Shown here in pieces: positions 53,247 to 60,404 of a DNA stretch of 64,000 bases; the stretch's first letter is position 1; each line of letters begins with the position of its first letter. Under the pieces are notes generated by a model. That model worked only from the letters and a program-made list of their open reading frames with translations. It was not told where the DNA came from and did no database searches. The stretch lies in contig NZ_JBLWTL010000006.1 in assembly GCF_048270095.1 (NCBI RefSeq), forward strand, positions 62,001 to 126,000. Reading direction: 5' to 3'. The stretch comes from Maricaulis sp048270095. GTDB taxonomy: Bacteria > Pseudomonadota > Alphaproteobacteria > Caulobacterales > Maricaulaceae. Both the position numbers and the translations under genes were made by a program.

Positions 53247-53696
53247 ATGTTTGACAAGCTGAAACAGATGTTTGGCCGCGACCCCGTAACCGCGCGGCCG
53301 GAGCTGGATCCCCATATCGCCGCGACAGCGCTACTGGTCGAGGCGGCCCTCGCCGACGGGATTTATGCCGATTGCGAACAGGACCAGATCAAGGAAATCC
53401 TCTCCGCCGCCTTCCTGCTCGACCCCGCTGCCGTCGACCGGGTGCTCGACCAGGCCGAGGAACTGGCCGAGGGCGCGATCGACCATCACCGCTTTACCAA
53501 AGTGGTGAAAGTCTGCCTGAGCGAGCAGGAACGGGTCGCGCTGATCGAGCAATTATGGATGGTCGCCCTCGCCGATGGCGAAAAATCGCCCTTCGAGGAC
53601 GCCTTCGTGCGCCGGATTGCACCATTGCTCGGAATTGCGGACCGTGAGCGGGTTTTCGCGCGTGCGCGTGCAGAAGCCAAAGTCCGGCACCGTTGA
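53247..53696 (+). CDS. TerB-like protein
   Basis: A 149-residue helical protein of the TerB superfamily (DjlA-N-like). The acidic helix pair ATALLVEAALADGIYADCEQ and the second copy LWMVALADGEKSPFEDAFVRR are characteristic metal-binding-like repeats. The role outside tellurite loci is unknown. It starts 14 bases after the S4 gene stop, so it continues the helicase operon towards the ferredoxin gene. Confidence 0.87.
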   Translation: MFDKLKQMFGRDPVTARPELDPHIAATALLVEAALADGIYADCEQDQIKEILSAAFLLDPAAVDRVLDQAEELAEGAIDHHRFTKVVKVCLSEQERVALIEQLWMVALADGEKSPFEDAFVRRIAPLLGIADRERVFARARAEAKVRHR

Positions 53697-53758
53697 CAAA
53701 ACCGGGGCGGCAGCCCATGTCCGCCGGGCCCCGCCAATTCTCTGCATGACCGGTTCCC

Positions 53759-54100
53759 ATGACCTATATCGTCACTGACGCTTGCGTCCGCTGCAAATAC
53801 ACTGATTGCGTCGAAGTCTGCCCCGTGGATTGTTTCTATGAGGGCGAGAACTTCCTCGTCATTCATCCCGATGAGTGCATCGATTGCGGCGTCTGTGAAC
53901 CGGAATGCCCGGTGGAGGCCATCAAGCCCGACACCGAGGATGATCCGGACGGCAAGTGGCTGGCGATCAATTCAAAATTCGCCGAGACCTGGCCGAACAT
54001 CACCATCCGCAAGGATGCACCCGCCGACGCCGATGCCATGGCAGAGGAAGGCGGGAAGTATGAAAAATATTTCTCGGAAAAACCGGGGTCTGGCGACTGA
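53759..54100 (+). CDS. fdxA: Ferredoxin FdxA (7Fe type)
   Basis: A 113-residue ferredoxin holding one [3Fe-4S] and one [4Fe-4S] cluster. Cysteine patterns: CVRCKYTDCVEVCPVDC and CIDCGVCEPECP, in the bacterial 7Fe arrangement, with the C-terminal extension KWLAINSKFAETWPNI. It transfers electrons in the cytoplasm. It precedes carD, an order common in alphaproteobacteria. Start ATG at 53759. Confidence 0.95.
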   Translation: MTYIVTDACVRCKYTDCVEVCPVDCFYEGENFLVIHPDECIDCGVCEPECPVEAIKPDTEDDPDGKWLAINSKFAETWPNITIRKDAPADADAMAEEGGKYEKYFSEKPGSGD

Positions 54101-54134
54101 ATCTTGCCCGCCTGCGCGCGCTAGCGTTTGGATT

Positions 54135-54163
54135 TCACGTAATTTTGTGATATGTAAGTCACA
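54135..54163. promoter_or_regulatory. Overlapping inverted repeats in the fdxA-carD intergenic region
   Basis: Three half-sites at exact 12-base steps: TCAC (54135-54138), GTGA (54147-54150), TCAC (54159-54162). The second pair forms TGTGA-N8-TCACA (54146-54163). They lie in an AT-rich part of the 234 bases between fdxA and carD and may be an operator for a dimeric regulator; the 8-base spacing is not that of CRP (6 bases). The rest of the interval holds no gene I can see. Confidence 0.4.
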
Positions 54164-54334
54164 TTGATGGGCAGCGCGTCTGGTGCGGCCCGCTTTTCTA
54201 CGTGGTGGATTACACACAAATTTTGTCGATCTCGAAGCCGGATGGGTGACGGATGCTCTTTGAGAACGCTCGGCAGTTTATTGTGTGCGATCAGCGTCAA
54301 GCGACCGCGTGAAGAGCCTAGCGAGAGTGTATCA

Positions 54335-54853
54335 ATGACGAAGAAAACCGCCAACGACAACAGATCTTTCAAACAAGGCGATTTCATTGTCTACCCGGCC
54401 CATGGCGTGGGCCAGGTATCCGGCGTTGAGAAAGATTCGGTCGCAGGTTTCGAAATCGAAGTTTACGTCGTGACCTTCGAGCAGGATAAAATGACCTTGC
54501 GGGTGCCAACCGCAAAGGCCGACGTCTCCGGCATGCGCCCGCTCTCGAGCGACCGCATCGTCAAGGACGCGCTGAAAACCCTCAAGGGCAAGGCCCGGGT
54601 CAAGCGCACCATGTGGAGCCGCCGTGCCCAGGAATATGAAGCCAAGATCAATTCGGGCGATCTGATCATGATTGCCGAAGTTGTCCGCGATCTGCATCGC
54701 GCTGAAGACCAGCCGGAGCAGTCCTATTCGGAACGCCAGCTGTATGAATCCGCCGTCGACCGGATGGTTCGCGAACTGGCTGCGGTCGAGAATATCGAGC
54801 ATGAAAAGGCCCGCGATCTTTTGTCCGCCTCGCTGATCAAGAAGGCCGCCTAG
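54335..54853 (+). CDS. CarD family transcriptional regulator (CdnL-like)
   Basis: A 172-residue RNA polymerase-binding protein that stabilises open promoter complexes, notably at rRNA promoters. The N-terminal RNAP-interaction domain FKQGDFIVYPAHGVGQV and the helical DNA-binding domain (MWSRRAQEYEAKINSGDLIMIAEVVRDLHRAE) are complete. The ATG at 54335 is chosen because conservation begins there. Followed by a strong terminator and two repeat arrays. Confidence 0.95.
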   Translation: MTKKTANDNRSFKQGDFIVYPAHGVGQVSGVEKDSVAGFEIEVYVVTFEQDKMTLRVPTAKADVSGMRPLSSDRIVKDALKTLKGKARVKRTMWSRRAQEYEAKINSGDLIMIAEVVRDLHRAEDQPEQSYSERQLYESAVDRMVRELAAVENIEHEKARDLLSASLIKKAA

Positions 54854-54890
54854 TCGCTTCCCGGCTTCGGACCGCAGACAAGGATCCTCG

Positions 54891-55000
54891 TGATGAAGAT
54901 CGGGCCCTGCTGATGAAGACGGGGTCGCTTGATGATGATAACGGGGCCGCGTTGATGAAGACATGGTTCTGTTGATGCCAATGCGATCCTTTTGATGAAA
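54891..55000. repeat. Degenerate ~20-bp tandem repeats after carD
   Basis: About six imperfect units beginning TGATGAAGA or a close variant start at 54891, 54911, 54930, 54953, 54973 and 54993 (unit lengths 20, 19, 23, 20, 20). Most units continue with a G/C-rich stretch such as CGGGGCC. Length variation breaks any reading frame, so the array is not coding. It ends at the carD terminator. Confidence 0.7.
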
Positions 55001-55029
55001 ACGCCCGGCCCTGTGCCGGGCGTTTTTTT
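55001..55029 (+). terminator. Intrinsic terminator of carD
   Basis: ACGCCCGGC (55001-55009) pairs with GCCGGGCGT (55015-55023) around CCTGT, followed by TTTTTTT. The preceding AAA extends the stem. A textbook rho-independent terminator, about 150 bases after the carD stop. Confidence 0.9.
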
Positions 55030-55099
55030 CGCGACCCGGCGCATTTTCCTCGCCGCACGTTTTCTTTGGCCCCGGGATTACAGGCGCCAGCCCGGCCCT

Positions 55100-55225
55100 G
55101 CCTTGACTGACACCAGCCCGGCCCTGACCGACACCCGTCCTGCCCTGACCGATACCTGCCCTGCCCTCACCGGTGCCTGCCCTGCCTTGACCGGTGCCTG
55201 CCCAGTCCTGGCCGCCACACCGGGC
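55100..55225. repeat. Six-unit 21-bp tandem repeat between carD and nuclease gene
   Basis: The core GCCCTGACCG (with variants GCCTTGACTG, GCCCTCACCG, GCCTTGACCG, GTCCTGGCCG) recurs at 55100, 55121, 55142, 55163, 55184 and 55205, an exact 21-base period. Because 21 is a multiple of three, open frames on both strands encode heptad repeats (PALTDTS-like on plus, GQGRAG-like on minus). No start site or codon bias makes either convincing as a gene. The rest of the 54854-55334 gap holds the 20-bp array, the terminator and GC-rich sequence without a gene. Confidence 0.85.
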
Positions 55226-55334
55226 CGGGGCTCGCACCGGGCCCGGGCCGCCCATGCCCGGCCTGCCCGACGCCGGGTTGGCCGGTTCAGCGTCTGACCC
55301 GGGCCGCTCACAGCCTGACGAACCGGTCACGGCC

Positions 55335-56114
55335 TCACCCATCCAGCAACTCGATCCGTTCGGGATGGTCGATCCGCATCAAGGGACCATTCTCCGCCTC
55401 GATCCAGCCGCGCACGCGGATACGCTGGCCATTGAGATCCGCCAGGGGCTGGCCGGCCTCGTCGAAGGCCGCCTCATCACCCGCCTCGACCACGATTGTG
55501 AAGTCTGTCCGGTAGTCGAGACCGAAATTGATATAGGTCCGGCCCGAGCGCAGCCGGGTCACGTCGACCACACGCCCTTCGACCAGTTGCACCGAACCGA
55601 TATCCTGGGCCAGCGCATCGGGATGGGTGTCGCGGACGCGGTAAGCCGGATTGCCCCACAGGCCGGCTTGCGCGCTGCGGGCACGGGCTTCGAGCCGGAG
55701 CAGAGGCGCGGCCGCCTGCCGGTTTGCCGGATGCGTCAACACCCGCGCCAGCCCGGCCGAAACCATCTCCGCCTGCACCCAGATCTCCTCGCCGCCGGAT
55801 GACCAATAGAGCTGGGCGATCGCCCGGTCATAGCGGTCACGCCGCGCGCCATCATAGCCCAGGCGGACCTCCTGCGCCTCCAGCCGGTCCTGCAACCAGC
55901 TCGACGCGGCCGCGGCATCGGGTGCGTCGAGTTCCGCCAGCCGGACCTCAAGCGGGCCATCGGCGGTTTCCACCACCAGGCTGAGCGGTCCGGAAATGGC
56001 GGTCACCTGCCCGCTTTCGCCGGGTTCGAAAGCCGGTATCTGCGTGGGTGGCGGGGGCGGTGCCTCGCACGCGATTACGAACAACATGGCCAGGAGTTTG
56101 AGGACATCGGGCAT
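55335..56114 (-). CDS. Thermonuclease-family (SNase-like) lipoprotein
   Basis: A 259-residue exported protein with lipobox LFVIAC (about residue 16) and a proline-rich linker. The SNase-like OB-fold domain spans about 35-150 (VRLAELDAPDAAAASSWL; YDRAIAQLYW; VSAGLARV), followed by a second beta domain. SNase catalytic arginines and Glu are only partly recognisable, so nuclease activity is uncertain. The ATG at 56114 has GGAGG upstream. Confidence 0.8.
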   Translation of the reverse strand: MPDVLKLLAMLFVIACEAPPPPPTQIPAFEPGESGQVTAISGPLSLVVETADGPLEVRLAELDAPDAAAASSWLQDRLEAQEVRLGYDGARRDRYDRAIAQLYWSSGGEEIWVQAEMVSAGLARVLTHPANRQAAAPLLRLEARARSAQAGLWGNPAYRVRDTHPDALAQDIGSVQLVEGRVVDVTRLRSGRTYINFGLDYRTDFTIVVEAGDEAAFDEAGQPLADLNGQRIRVRGWIEAENGPLMRIDHPERIELLDG

Positions 56115-56297
56115 GGCAGCCTCCGACGAAGGGTGATGATCCCATCATACACGGTCTGATTGTTTTCTCAAGATGCAATCTGACGCTGCAAATCGTCATC
56201 ATCGCTGTCACGCACAGCCCGGGCCGCGCCAGCGTTTACCAATCCTTTCATTCTCGGGCGCTAGCTGTGGGAGAGACATTCATCAGGGATTCGCGCC

Positions 56298-56855
56298 ATG
56301 ACCGCCTACGCCTATAATGACGACGCACAACAACCGGATAGCGCCCATGGCGCAGCCGACGACGCCCGCGTGATCGCGGAAGCCATCAACGAGACCGCGG
56401 CGCGGGCCTCGCAAGGCGCCGACGCGGCCCAGATCGCGCGCGACACGATGGATCAGATCGAGGAAGCGAGCCAGGTGCTCGAGCGCCGGGTCGAGGCCCT
56501 CACCGATGCCTCCAAGCGCATCAATGCCATTTTGACCACGATCGAGGCGATCGCCAGCCAGACCAATCTGCTGGCGCTGAACGCCACGATCGAGGCGGCC
56601 CGTGCCGGTGAAGCCGGCCGCGGCTTTGCCGTCGTCGCCGGCGAGGTCAAGGCGCTGGCCGGCCAGACCGCCAAGGCGACCGAAGACATCGCCGCACGCA
56701 TCGCCTCGCTCGACAATGAGGTCAAGGAAATCCTCGACGGCGTGCGCGGCTCCGGCGTCTCTGTCGCCCGCGGCAAGGAAGCCGTCGACCAGATGACGCT
56801 GGCCACCCGCGAAGTTTCGCAACAGCTCAATCGCCTGCGTGACCGGGCCCACTGA
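56298..56855 (+). CDS. Free-standing chemoreceptor signalling domain (mini-MCP)
   Basis: A 185-residue soluble helical protein consisting almost only of the methyl-accepting chemotaxis signalling hairpin. The hairpin tip SQTNLLALNATIEAARAGEA, which binds CheA and CheW, lies at about residues 93-112, followed by GRGFAVVAGEVKALAGQTAK. There is no transmembrane helix, no HAMP and no recognisable sensor domain. It may modulate chemoreceptor arrays or a CheA-like kinase. A good terminator follows. No chemotaxis genes are adjacent. Confidence 0.85.
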   Translation: MTAYAYNDDAQQPDSAHGAADDARVIAEAINETAARASQGADAAQIARDTMDQIEEASQVLERRVEALTDASKRINAILTTIEAIASQTNLLALNATIEAARAGEAGRGFAVVAGEVKALAGQTAKATEDIAARIASLDNEVKEILDGVRGSGVSVARGKEAVDQMTLATREVSQQLNRLRDRAH

Positions 56856-56881
56856 GCCCACCGCGAAGGACCAGGGAATTC

Positions 56882-56913
56882 GGGCGGCCGGCGACAAGCC
56901 TGCCGCCCTTTTT
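56882..56913 (+). terminator. Intrinsic terminator of the mini-MCP gene
   Basis: GGGCGGC (56882-56888) pairs with GCCGCCC (56902-56908), followed by TTTTT (56909-56913), 27 bases after the stop codon. Confidence 0.8.
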
Positions 56914-57056
56914 CATGGCCTCGGCCGCGCCGGATATCGGGCGGGCGCCAGGCGCCGGGCCAACGCCCCGACCTGTGCCGCGGAATTGTCACGCCCCCCC
57001 GTTCTCGGGCAAGCTCCCGGCACCGAAAAACGCAGGTGACCTGCAGGAGAATCACG

Positions 57057-57299
57057 ATGAGCCATACCCCCCACGAACTCGCAGCCGATTTCCCTGAATA
57101 TGCAGAGCAATTGCATGAATTGAAGGCCGGCAATGCGCATTTCCAGAAGCTCGCCGAGGCCTATCATGCCCTGAACCGCGATATTCACCGCGCCGAGACC
57201 AATGTCGAGCCGACCTCCGACGACCAGATGACCGACATGCGCAAGCGCCGCATGGTCCTCAAGGATGAGATCAACGCCCTGCTGAAATCCATCGCCTGA
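57057..57299 (+). CDS. DUF465 (YdcH-like) protein
   Basis: An 80-residue charged helical protein of the DUF465 family. ELAADFPEYAEQLHELKAGNAHFQKL and the end RRMVLKDEINALLKSIA are diagnostic. Function unknown; likely a short antiparallel coiled coil. CAGGAGA lies six bases before the ATG at 57057. It is the last chromosomal gene before tRNA-Arg and the foreign element. Confidence 0.93.
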   Translation: MSHTPHELAADFPEYAEQLHELKAGNAHFQKLAEAYHALNRDIHRAETNVEPTSDDQMTDMRKRRMVLKDEINALLKSIA

Positions 57300-57350
57300 C
57301 GCCCGGGGCTTGCCTTCACTGCCCGGCTATATCAGGAAGACCCGCAAGCT

Positions 57351-57427
57351 GACCCCGTAGCTCAGTCGGATAGAGCAACAGATTCCTAATCTGTAGGTCG
57401 CGCGTTCGAATCGCGCCGGGGCCACCA
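57351..57427 (+). tRNA. tRNA-Arg (anticodon CCT)
   Basis: A 77-base cloverleaf: D stem GCTC/GAGC, anticodon stem ACAGA/TCTGT with loop TTCCTAA (anticodon CCT, reads AGG), variable AGGTC, T stem GCGCG/CGCGC with loop TTCGAAT, and encoded CCA. The acceptor stem GACCCCG against CGGGGCC has an A-C mismatch at pair 2:71; all other pairs fit. A foreign element begins right after it, so the 3' half may have been supplied by integration. Confidence 0.93.
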
Positions 57428-57475
57428 ATTTTTACAGATGCTTAGCTTAATACAAGCTCGCAAAACAAAAGAATG

Positions 57476-57494
57476 CGCTACCAACACGCTACCA
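57476..57494 (+). repeat. Direct repeats CGCTACCA near the tRNA junction
   Basis: CGCTACCA occurs at 57476-57483 and 57487-57494, an 11-base step (one helical turn), 49 bases past the tRNA end. The spacing on one DNA face suggests arm-type integrase binding sites, by inference. The stretch 57428-57589 otherwise holds no convincing gene. Confidence 0.4.
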
Positions 57495-57589
57495 CGGCGA
57501 CGAAACTGGGATCCGATAATTCTTCGGCAGGCGTCGAAGGCGTCCTTCAAAATTCAGGCGAACGCCTCTGCAGTTACCTTTGGGAGCAC

Positions 57590-58744
57590 TTATGCGACGC
57601 GAACCCGCCCCTTTAAGGGCCTAGAATAGTCACCTACAGCGGCATAGAGCGCCGCGCCGATGGCCTCAGCTAACTTGACCGGAACGGCGTTGCCAACTTG
57701 GCGCATCCCCTCTGACCAAGCCCCAGAAATCACGAAATCTTCCGGAAACGTCTGTAAGAGTTTCGCCTCTCTAACTGTGAAATAACGAACGGACCCGTCG
57801 TGATAGCGGATCATATTCTCACCGCCTGGCACGCCGTGAACACCAGCCTTCAGAGTCTTTGCTGGGGAATCAATGTAGCTGCCCGTATGGCCGGGGTAGG
57901 TCCGCGCACCGTCGCGGTATAAATGGTCTGCTAGGTTGTGGCTGGTCTCGGGCGCTGGCAAGTGCCCTATGGCATCCCTGACGGTCAGCCAAGCCTGCTT
58001 GGTAGCTTTGAACAGATCACCCTCGATAGAAGCGGCGCGAGTCAAGCGCGCAATTTGCCTCTCGGCAAAAGGAATTTTGTGACGGTCCCAATACGAACCG
58101 TCCACGCCTTGGTCGATTGCCAGCAGACGACGGCTATGGGTCGCTGGTGGAAAATCCCAATTCACGGATAAGTCGTTACGAATACCCACTATAAACACTC
58201 GCTCGCGGATTTGGGGGACTCCGTAATCTGCCGCATTTAACAATCGATAAAACACCCGATAGCTAAGTCCGCCTGCCCCAGGACCATCTGACTTCAGGCG
58301 CTTAAGGTGCTCTTGCCAATCTTCCGTCTCCCGGCGGGTGAGGTCTGGGTAGCGCAACCTTTCAAGGATATAATCAAAATAGGCACTGAACGACTCACGG
58401 AGCAAACCCTTAACATTTTCAAACACAAACGCTCGCGGCTTCAATTGACGCACCACATTAATCGCCGGAGGGAACATATCTCGCCCATCGTCGTGCGCTT
58501 GATGCTTGCCTCCCATAGAAAATGGTTGGCAAGGAGGGCCACCTGCCACTAGATCAATATCGGAAAGCCGAGACAAATCGAAATCCCGGACGTCCCCCTC
58601 ATGAACCAATTGGTCACCGAAATTCGCCCGTAGTGAGGCGCAGGCGTCTCTGTTGAATTCCACGAACTTCGCGTGATCGAAGCCCGAATTGCTCAAACCG
58701 TGCGCCAGCCCACCTGCTCCGGAAAACAACTCAATCGACTTCAT
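57590..58744 (-). CDS. DNA (cytosine-5-)-methyltransferase of an Eco29kI-like R-M system
   Basis: A 384-residue C5-cytosine methyltransferase with all main motifs in order: I FSGAGGLAHGL, IV GGPPCQPFS with the catalytic Cys, VI ENVKGLL, VIII QIRERVFIVG, a target-recognition region (about 215-310), IX FTVREAKLLQTFPEDF and X QVGNAVPVKLAEAIG. It protects host DNA from the adjacent endonuclease. Its ATG overlaps the endonuclease stop by four bases. Size and gene order match Eco29kI (CCGCGG), so CCGCGG is the predicted target. Base composition is AT-richer than the chromosome. Confidence 0.95.
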   Translation of the reverse strand: MKSIELFSGAGGLAHGLSNSGFDHAKFVEFNRDACASLRANFGDQLVHEGDVRDFDLSRLSDIDLVAGGPPCQPFSMGGKHQAHDDGRDMFPPAINVVRQLKPRAFVFENVKGLLRESFSAYFDYILERLRYPDLTRRETEDWQEHLKRLKSDGPGAGGLSYRVFYRLLNAADYGVPQIRERVFIVGIRNDLSVNWDFPPATHSRRLLAIDQGVDGSYWDRHKIPFAERQIARLTRAASIEGDLFKATKQAWLTVRDAIGHLPAPETSHNLADHLYRDGARTYPGHTGSYIDSPAKTLKAGVHGVPGGENMIRYHDGSVRYFTVREAKLLQTFPEDFVISGAWSEGMRQVGNAVPVKLAEAIGAALYAAVGDYSRPLKGRVRVA

Positions 58745-59379
58745 TCGCCCAATCCCAATAAATGCGTCGCGATGCGAGCCTCAACTTCTGCCCGCTCCCT
58801 CGCCTTGCCAAGGCACTTTTCCGCCCAAAGCCGCCCGGGGTGGATTACATCCCAGTCCGATTTGGCCTGATTGAACCTTCCCGCCCCTGGCGTATGATTT
58901 CCAAAGCCATCAACAACCGAATTCCATAATGGTTTAAAAGACTTAATTAGAGACGCCTCGATTGATGAGATCATGTCCGATCCGGCTCCTTCAAAAATCA
59001 TAAATCGACAACGAAAATCTGCGGAAGCTAAGCCCTCCCCCAGATCGATATTCCGCGAATGCTCTCTAAGTCGTGAGAACAGCTCATGGCCTATGCGAAG
59101 ATTCGATGCGTCTGCACGCGATTGCCTCCACCCCTTGGGAACCGCCTTGCCTACATAAATCGGGAACTCATACTGAAGCCGATTCAGGGCACCGTATTTT
59201 GCGTACCGCCCTTTGGCTCCAATAAAATAGAGCGCGTACACGCCAACGCCGCTGAAACGCTCAGGAGGCGGCAGGACATGCACCGGCGTGCCATTAAAAA
59301 ACCGCACAGCATCCATGATAAGTTCTTCAAAATCATGGCTTGTGTAGACATGCTCATCTCGGCAAAATTTATTTTGCAT
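58741..59379 (-). CDS. Eco29kI-family GIY-YIG restriction endonuclease
   Basis: A 212-residue endonuclease. The GIY-YIG elements are GVY (46-48) and FPIYVGKA (72-79). Tyr48, Tyr75, Arg103, His107, Glu141 and Asn153 line up, at a constant offset of one, with the catalytic residues I recall for R.Eco29kI (Y49, Y76, R104, H108, E142, N154). The length also agrees. It is expected to cut CCGCGG unless methylated by the downstream enzyme. The endonuclease precedes the methyltransferase, the same order as in Eco29kI, which means protection depends on coupled translation. No controller gene is seen. Confidence 0.9.
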   Translation of the reverse strand: MQNKFCRDEHVYTSHDFEELIMDAVRFFNGTPVHVLPPPERFSGVGVYALYFIGAKGRYAKYGALNRLQYEFPIYVGKAVPKGWRQSRADASNLRIGHELFSRLREHSRNIDLGEGLASADFRCRFMIFEGAGSDMISSIEASLIKSFKPLWNSVVDGFGNHTPGAGRFNQAKSDWDVIHPGRLWAEKCLGKARERAEVEARIATHLLGLGE

Positions 59380-59686
59380 CCTTAACCCACCTGAATCGCA
59401 AGCAAGAATAACCCGCTATTGAGTTAGTGAAACCCCGTCATTCATGTCTGGCCTGCTCGTTTGGACTGTTTTCCTCAGGCACCTAGCCGAACCCCGGGTG
59501 AAGTTGGTGCTGGTTGGACATGCTCCGGCAGGCGCAACGAAACCGACTCCGGAGAGTGTCACGGCACTCGAATGAAACACTCATCAACGAACCTTTTTTA
59601 GGGGCATTTATCATAGCGCGCCTCTCTCACTGGTCTCGCCACCCGTTGCCTTCAGAGATATGATTGCCCCCGGGCTCGCCCGCCTT
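59380..59686. other. 307-base gap upstream of the R-M genes
   Basis: No reading frame with coding character is found. It must contain the promoter of the leftward R-M unit near its left side and the end of the zinc-ribbon gene's transcript on the right. A short inverted repeat GAGTG/CACTC occurs near 59546-59561 and a T-run (ctttttt) near 59593. I cannot assign a promoter with confidence. Confidence 0.5.
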
Positions 59687-60286
59687 CTACAACAAGCCGT
59701 ACATCGCCGCATACTCCCGGAAAAACGCCCTGTCCGCCGCTTCCAGCTCATCGCAATAGCGCTCATAGGTTCGCCAGTGCATCCCCTTCGGCTTGCGCGG
59801 AAAGCTCTCTACGCCCGGTTCACCGCCCAGTTTCTTGCGTACCCGGTTTGCCCGGCTCTGGATGCGGTCGCGGTGCTTTTCCTGCTGCGTTGCGTAGCCG
59901 ATATGTTGGCAGGCTCGGCAAGCATGGCGACCGCCCCAGCCGTAGAGCTTCAAGCATCGCCGTTGGCAATTTGGGCAAAGCCACCAAACGCGCTCGCCTC
60001 CGAAGTGACAGGGCATCCATTCCACGCGCACCATGATCCGCACCGGCACCGGTTCACAGCCTGAAGACGGATAGTACTGATAGGCCAGCGTGACGCCCTC
60101 GCACCGCCCGTGCCCGATAATCCCGATTGTCGACTCCTGGCCATTGGTCCACGTCCATTGCCAAGTCAGCCGCGCGCCGGATTCCAGCCCGCCCGCCTTG
60201 GCCACCCGGTTCACAGCAAGCGGGCTTGTCTGCCCATAAAGCGGGCGTCCCGTCCTATTCCGGCCGCCCGAACCATATCCGCCCAT
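59687..60286 (-). CDS. Zinc-ribbon protein of unknown function
   Basis: A 199-residue protein starting MGGYGSGGRNRTGRP, an N-terminus I associate with uncharacterised proteins of mobile elements. A central zinc-ribbon-like set (WLCPNCQRRCLKLYGWGGRHACRAC, two Cys pairs in each half) is followed by a basic helix (HRDRIQSRANRVRKKLGG) and a C-terminal helical part with RTYERYCDELEAADRAFF. This suggests nucleic-acid binding. It lies between the initiator-like gene and the R-M genes. The exact function is unknown. Confidence 0.75.
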   Translation of the reverse strand: MGGYGSGGRNRTGRPLYGQTSPLAVNRVAKAGGLESGARLTWQWTWTNGQESTIGIIGHGRCEGVTLAYQYYPSSGCEPVPVRIMVRVEWMPCHFGGERVWWLCPNCQRRCLKLYGWGGRHACRACQHIGYATQQEKHRDRIQSRANRVRKKLGGEPGVESFPRKPKGMHWRTYERYCDELEAADRAFFREYAAMYGLL

Positions 60287-60404
60287 TTCATGCCTCCTGA
60301 GTTTTTGGCGAAATCATTTGTGAAGTTGCCCGACAAGTCATGCTTGGTGCCGGGCTGGTTTCGGACAAGGTGCGGTCTAGCGCTCGCCTTGACCGATAGA
60401 AGCA

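Noticed and set aside
54992..55311. Open frames across the 21-bp repeats (PALTDTS-type on plus, GQGRAG-type on minus)
   Set aside because: Open only because 21 is divisible by three; no ribosome-binding site, and the flanking parts look like terminator and GC-rich noncoding DNA.
57438..57629. Short plus-strand frame between tRNA and the methyltransferase
   Set aside because: Overlaps the 3' end of the methyltransferase, lacks a ribosome-binding site and has no family features.
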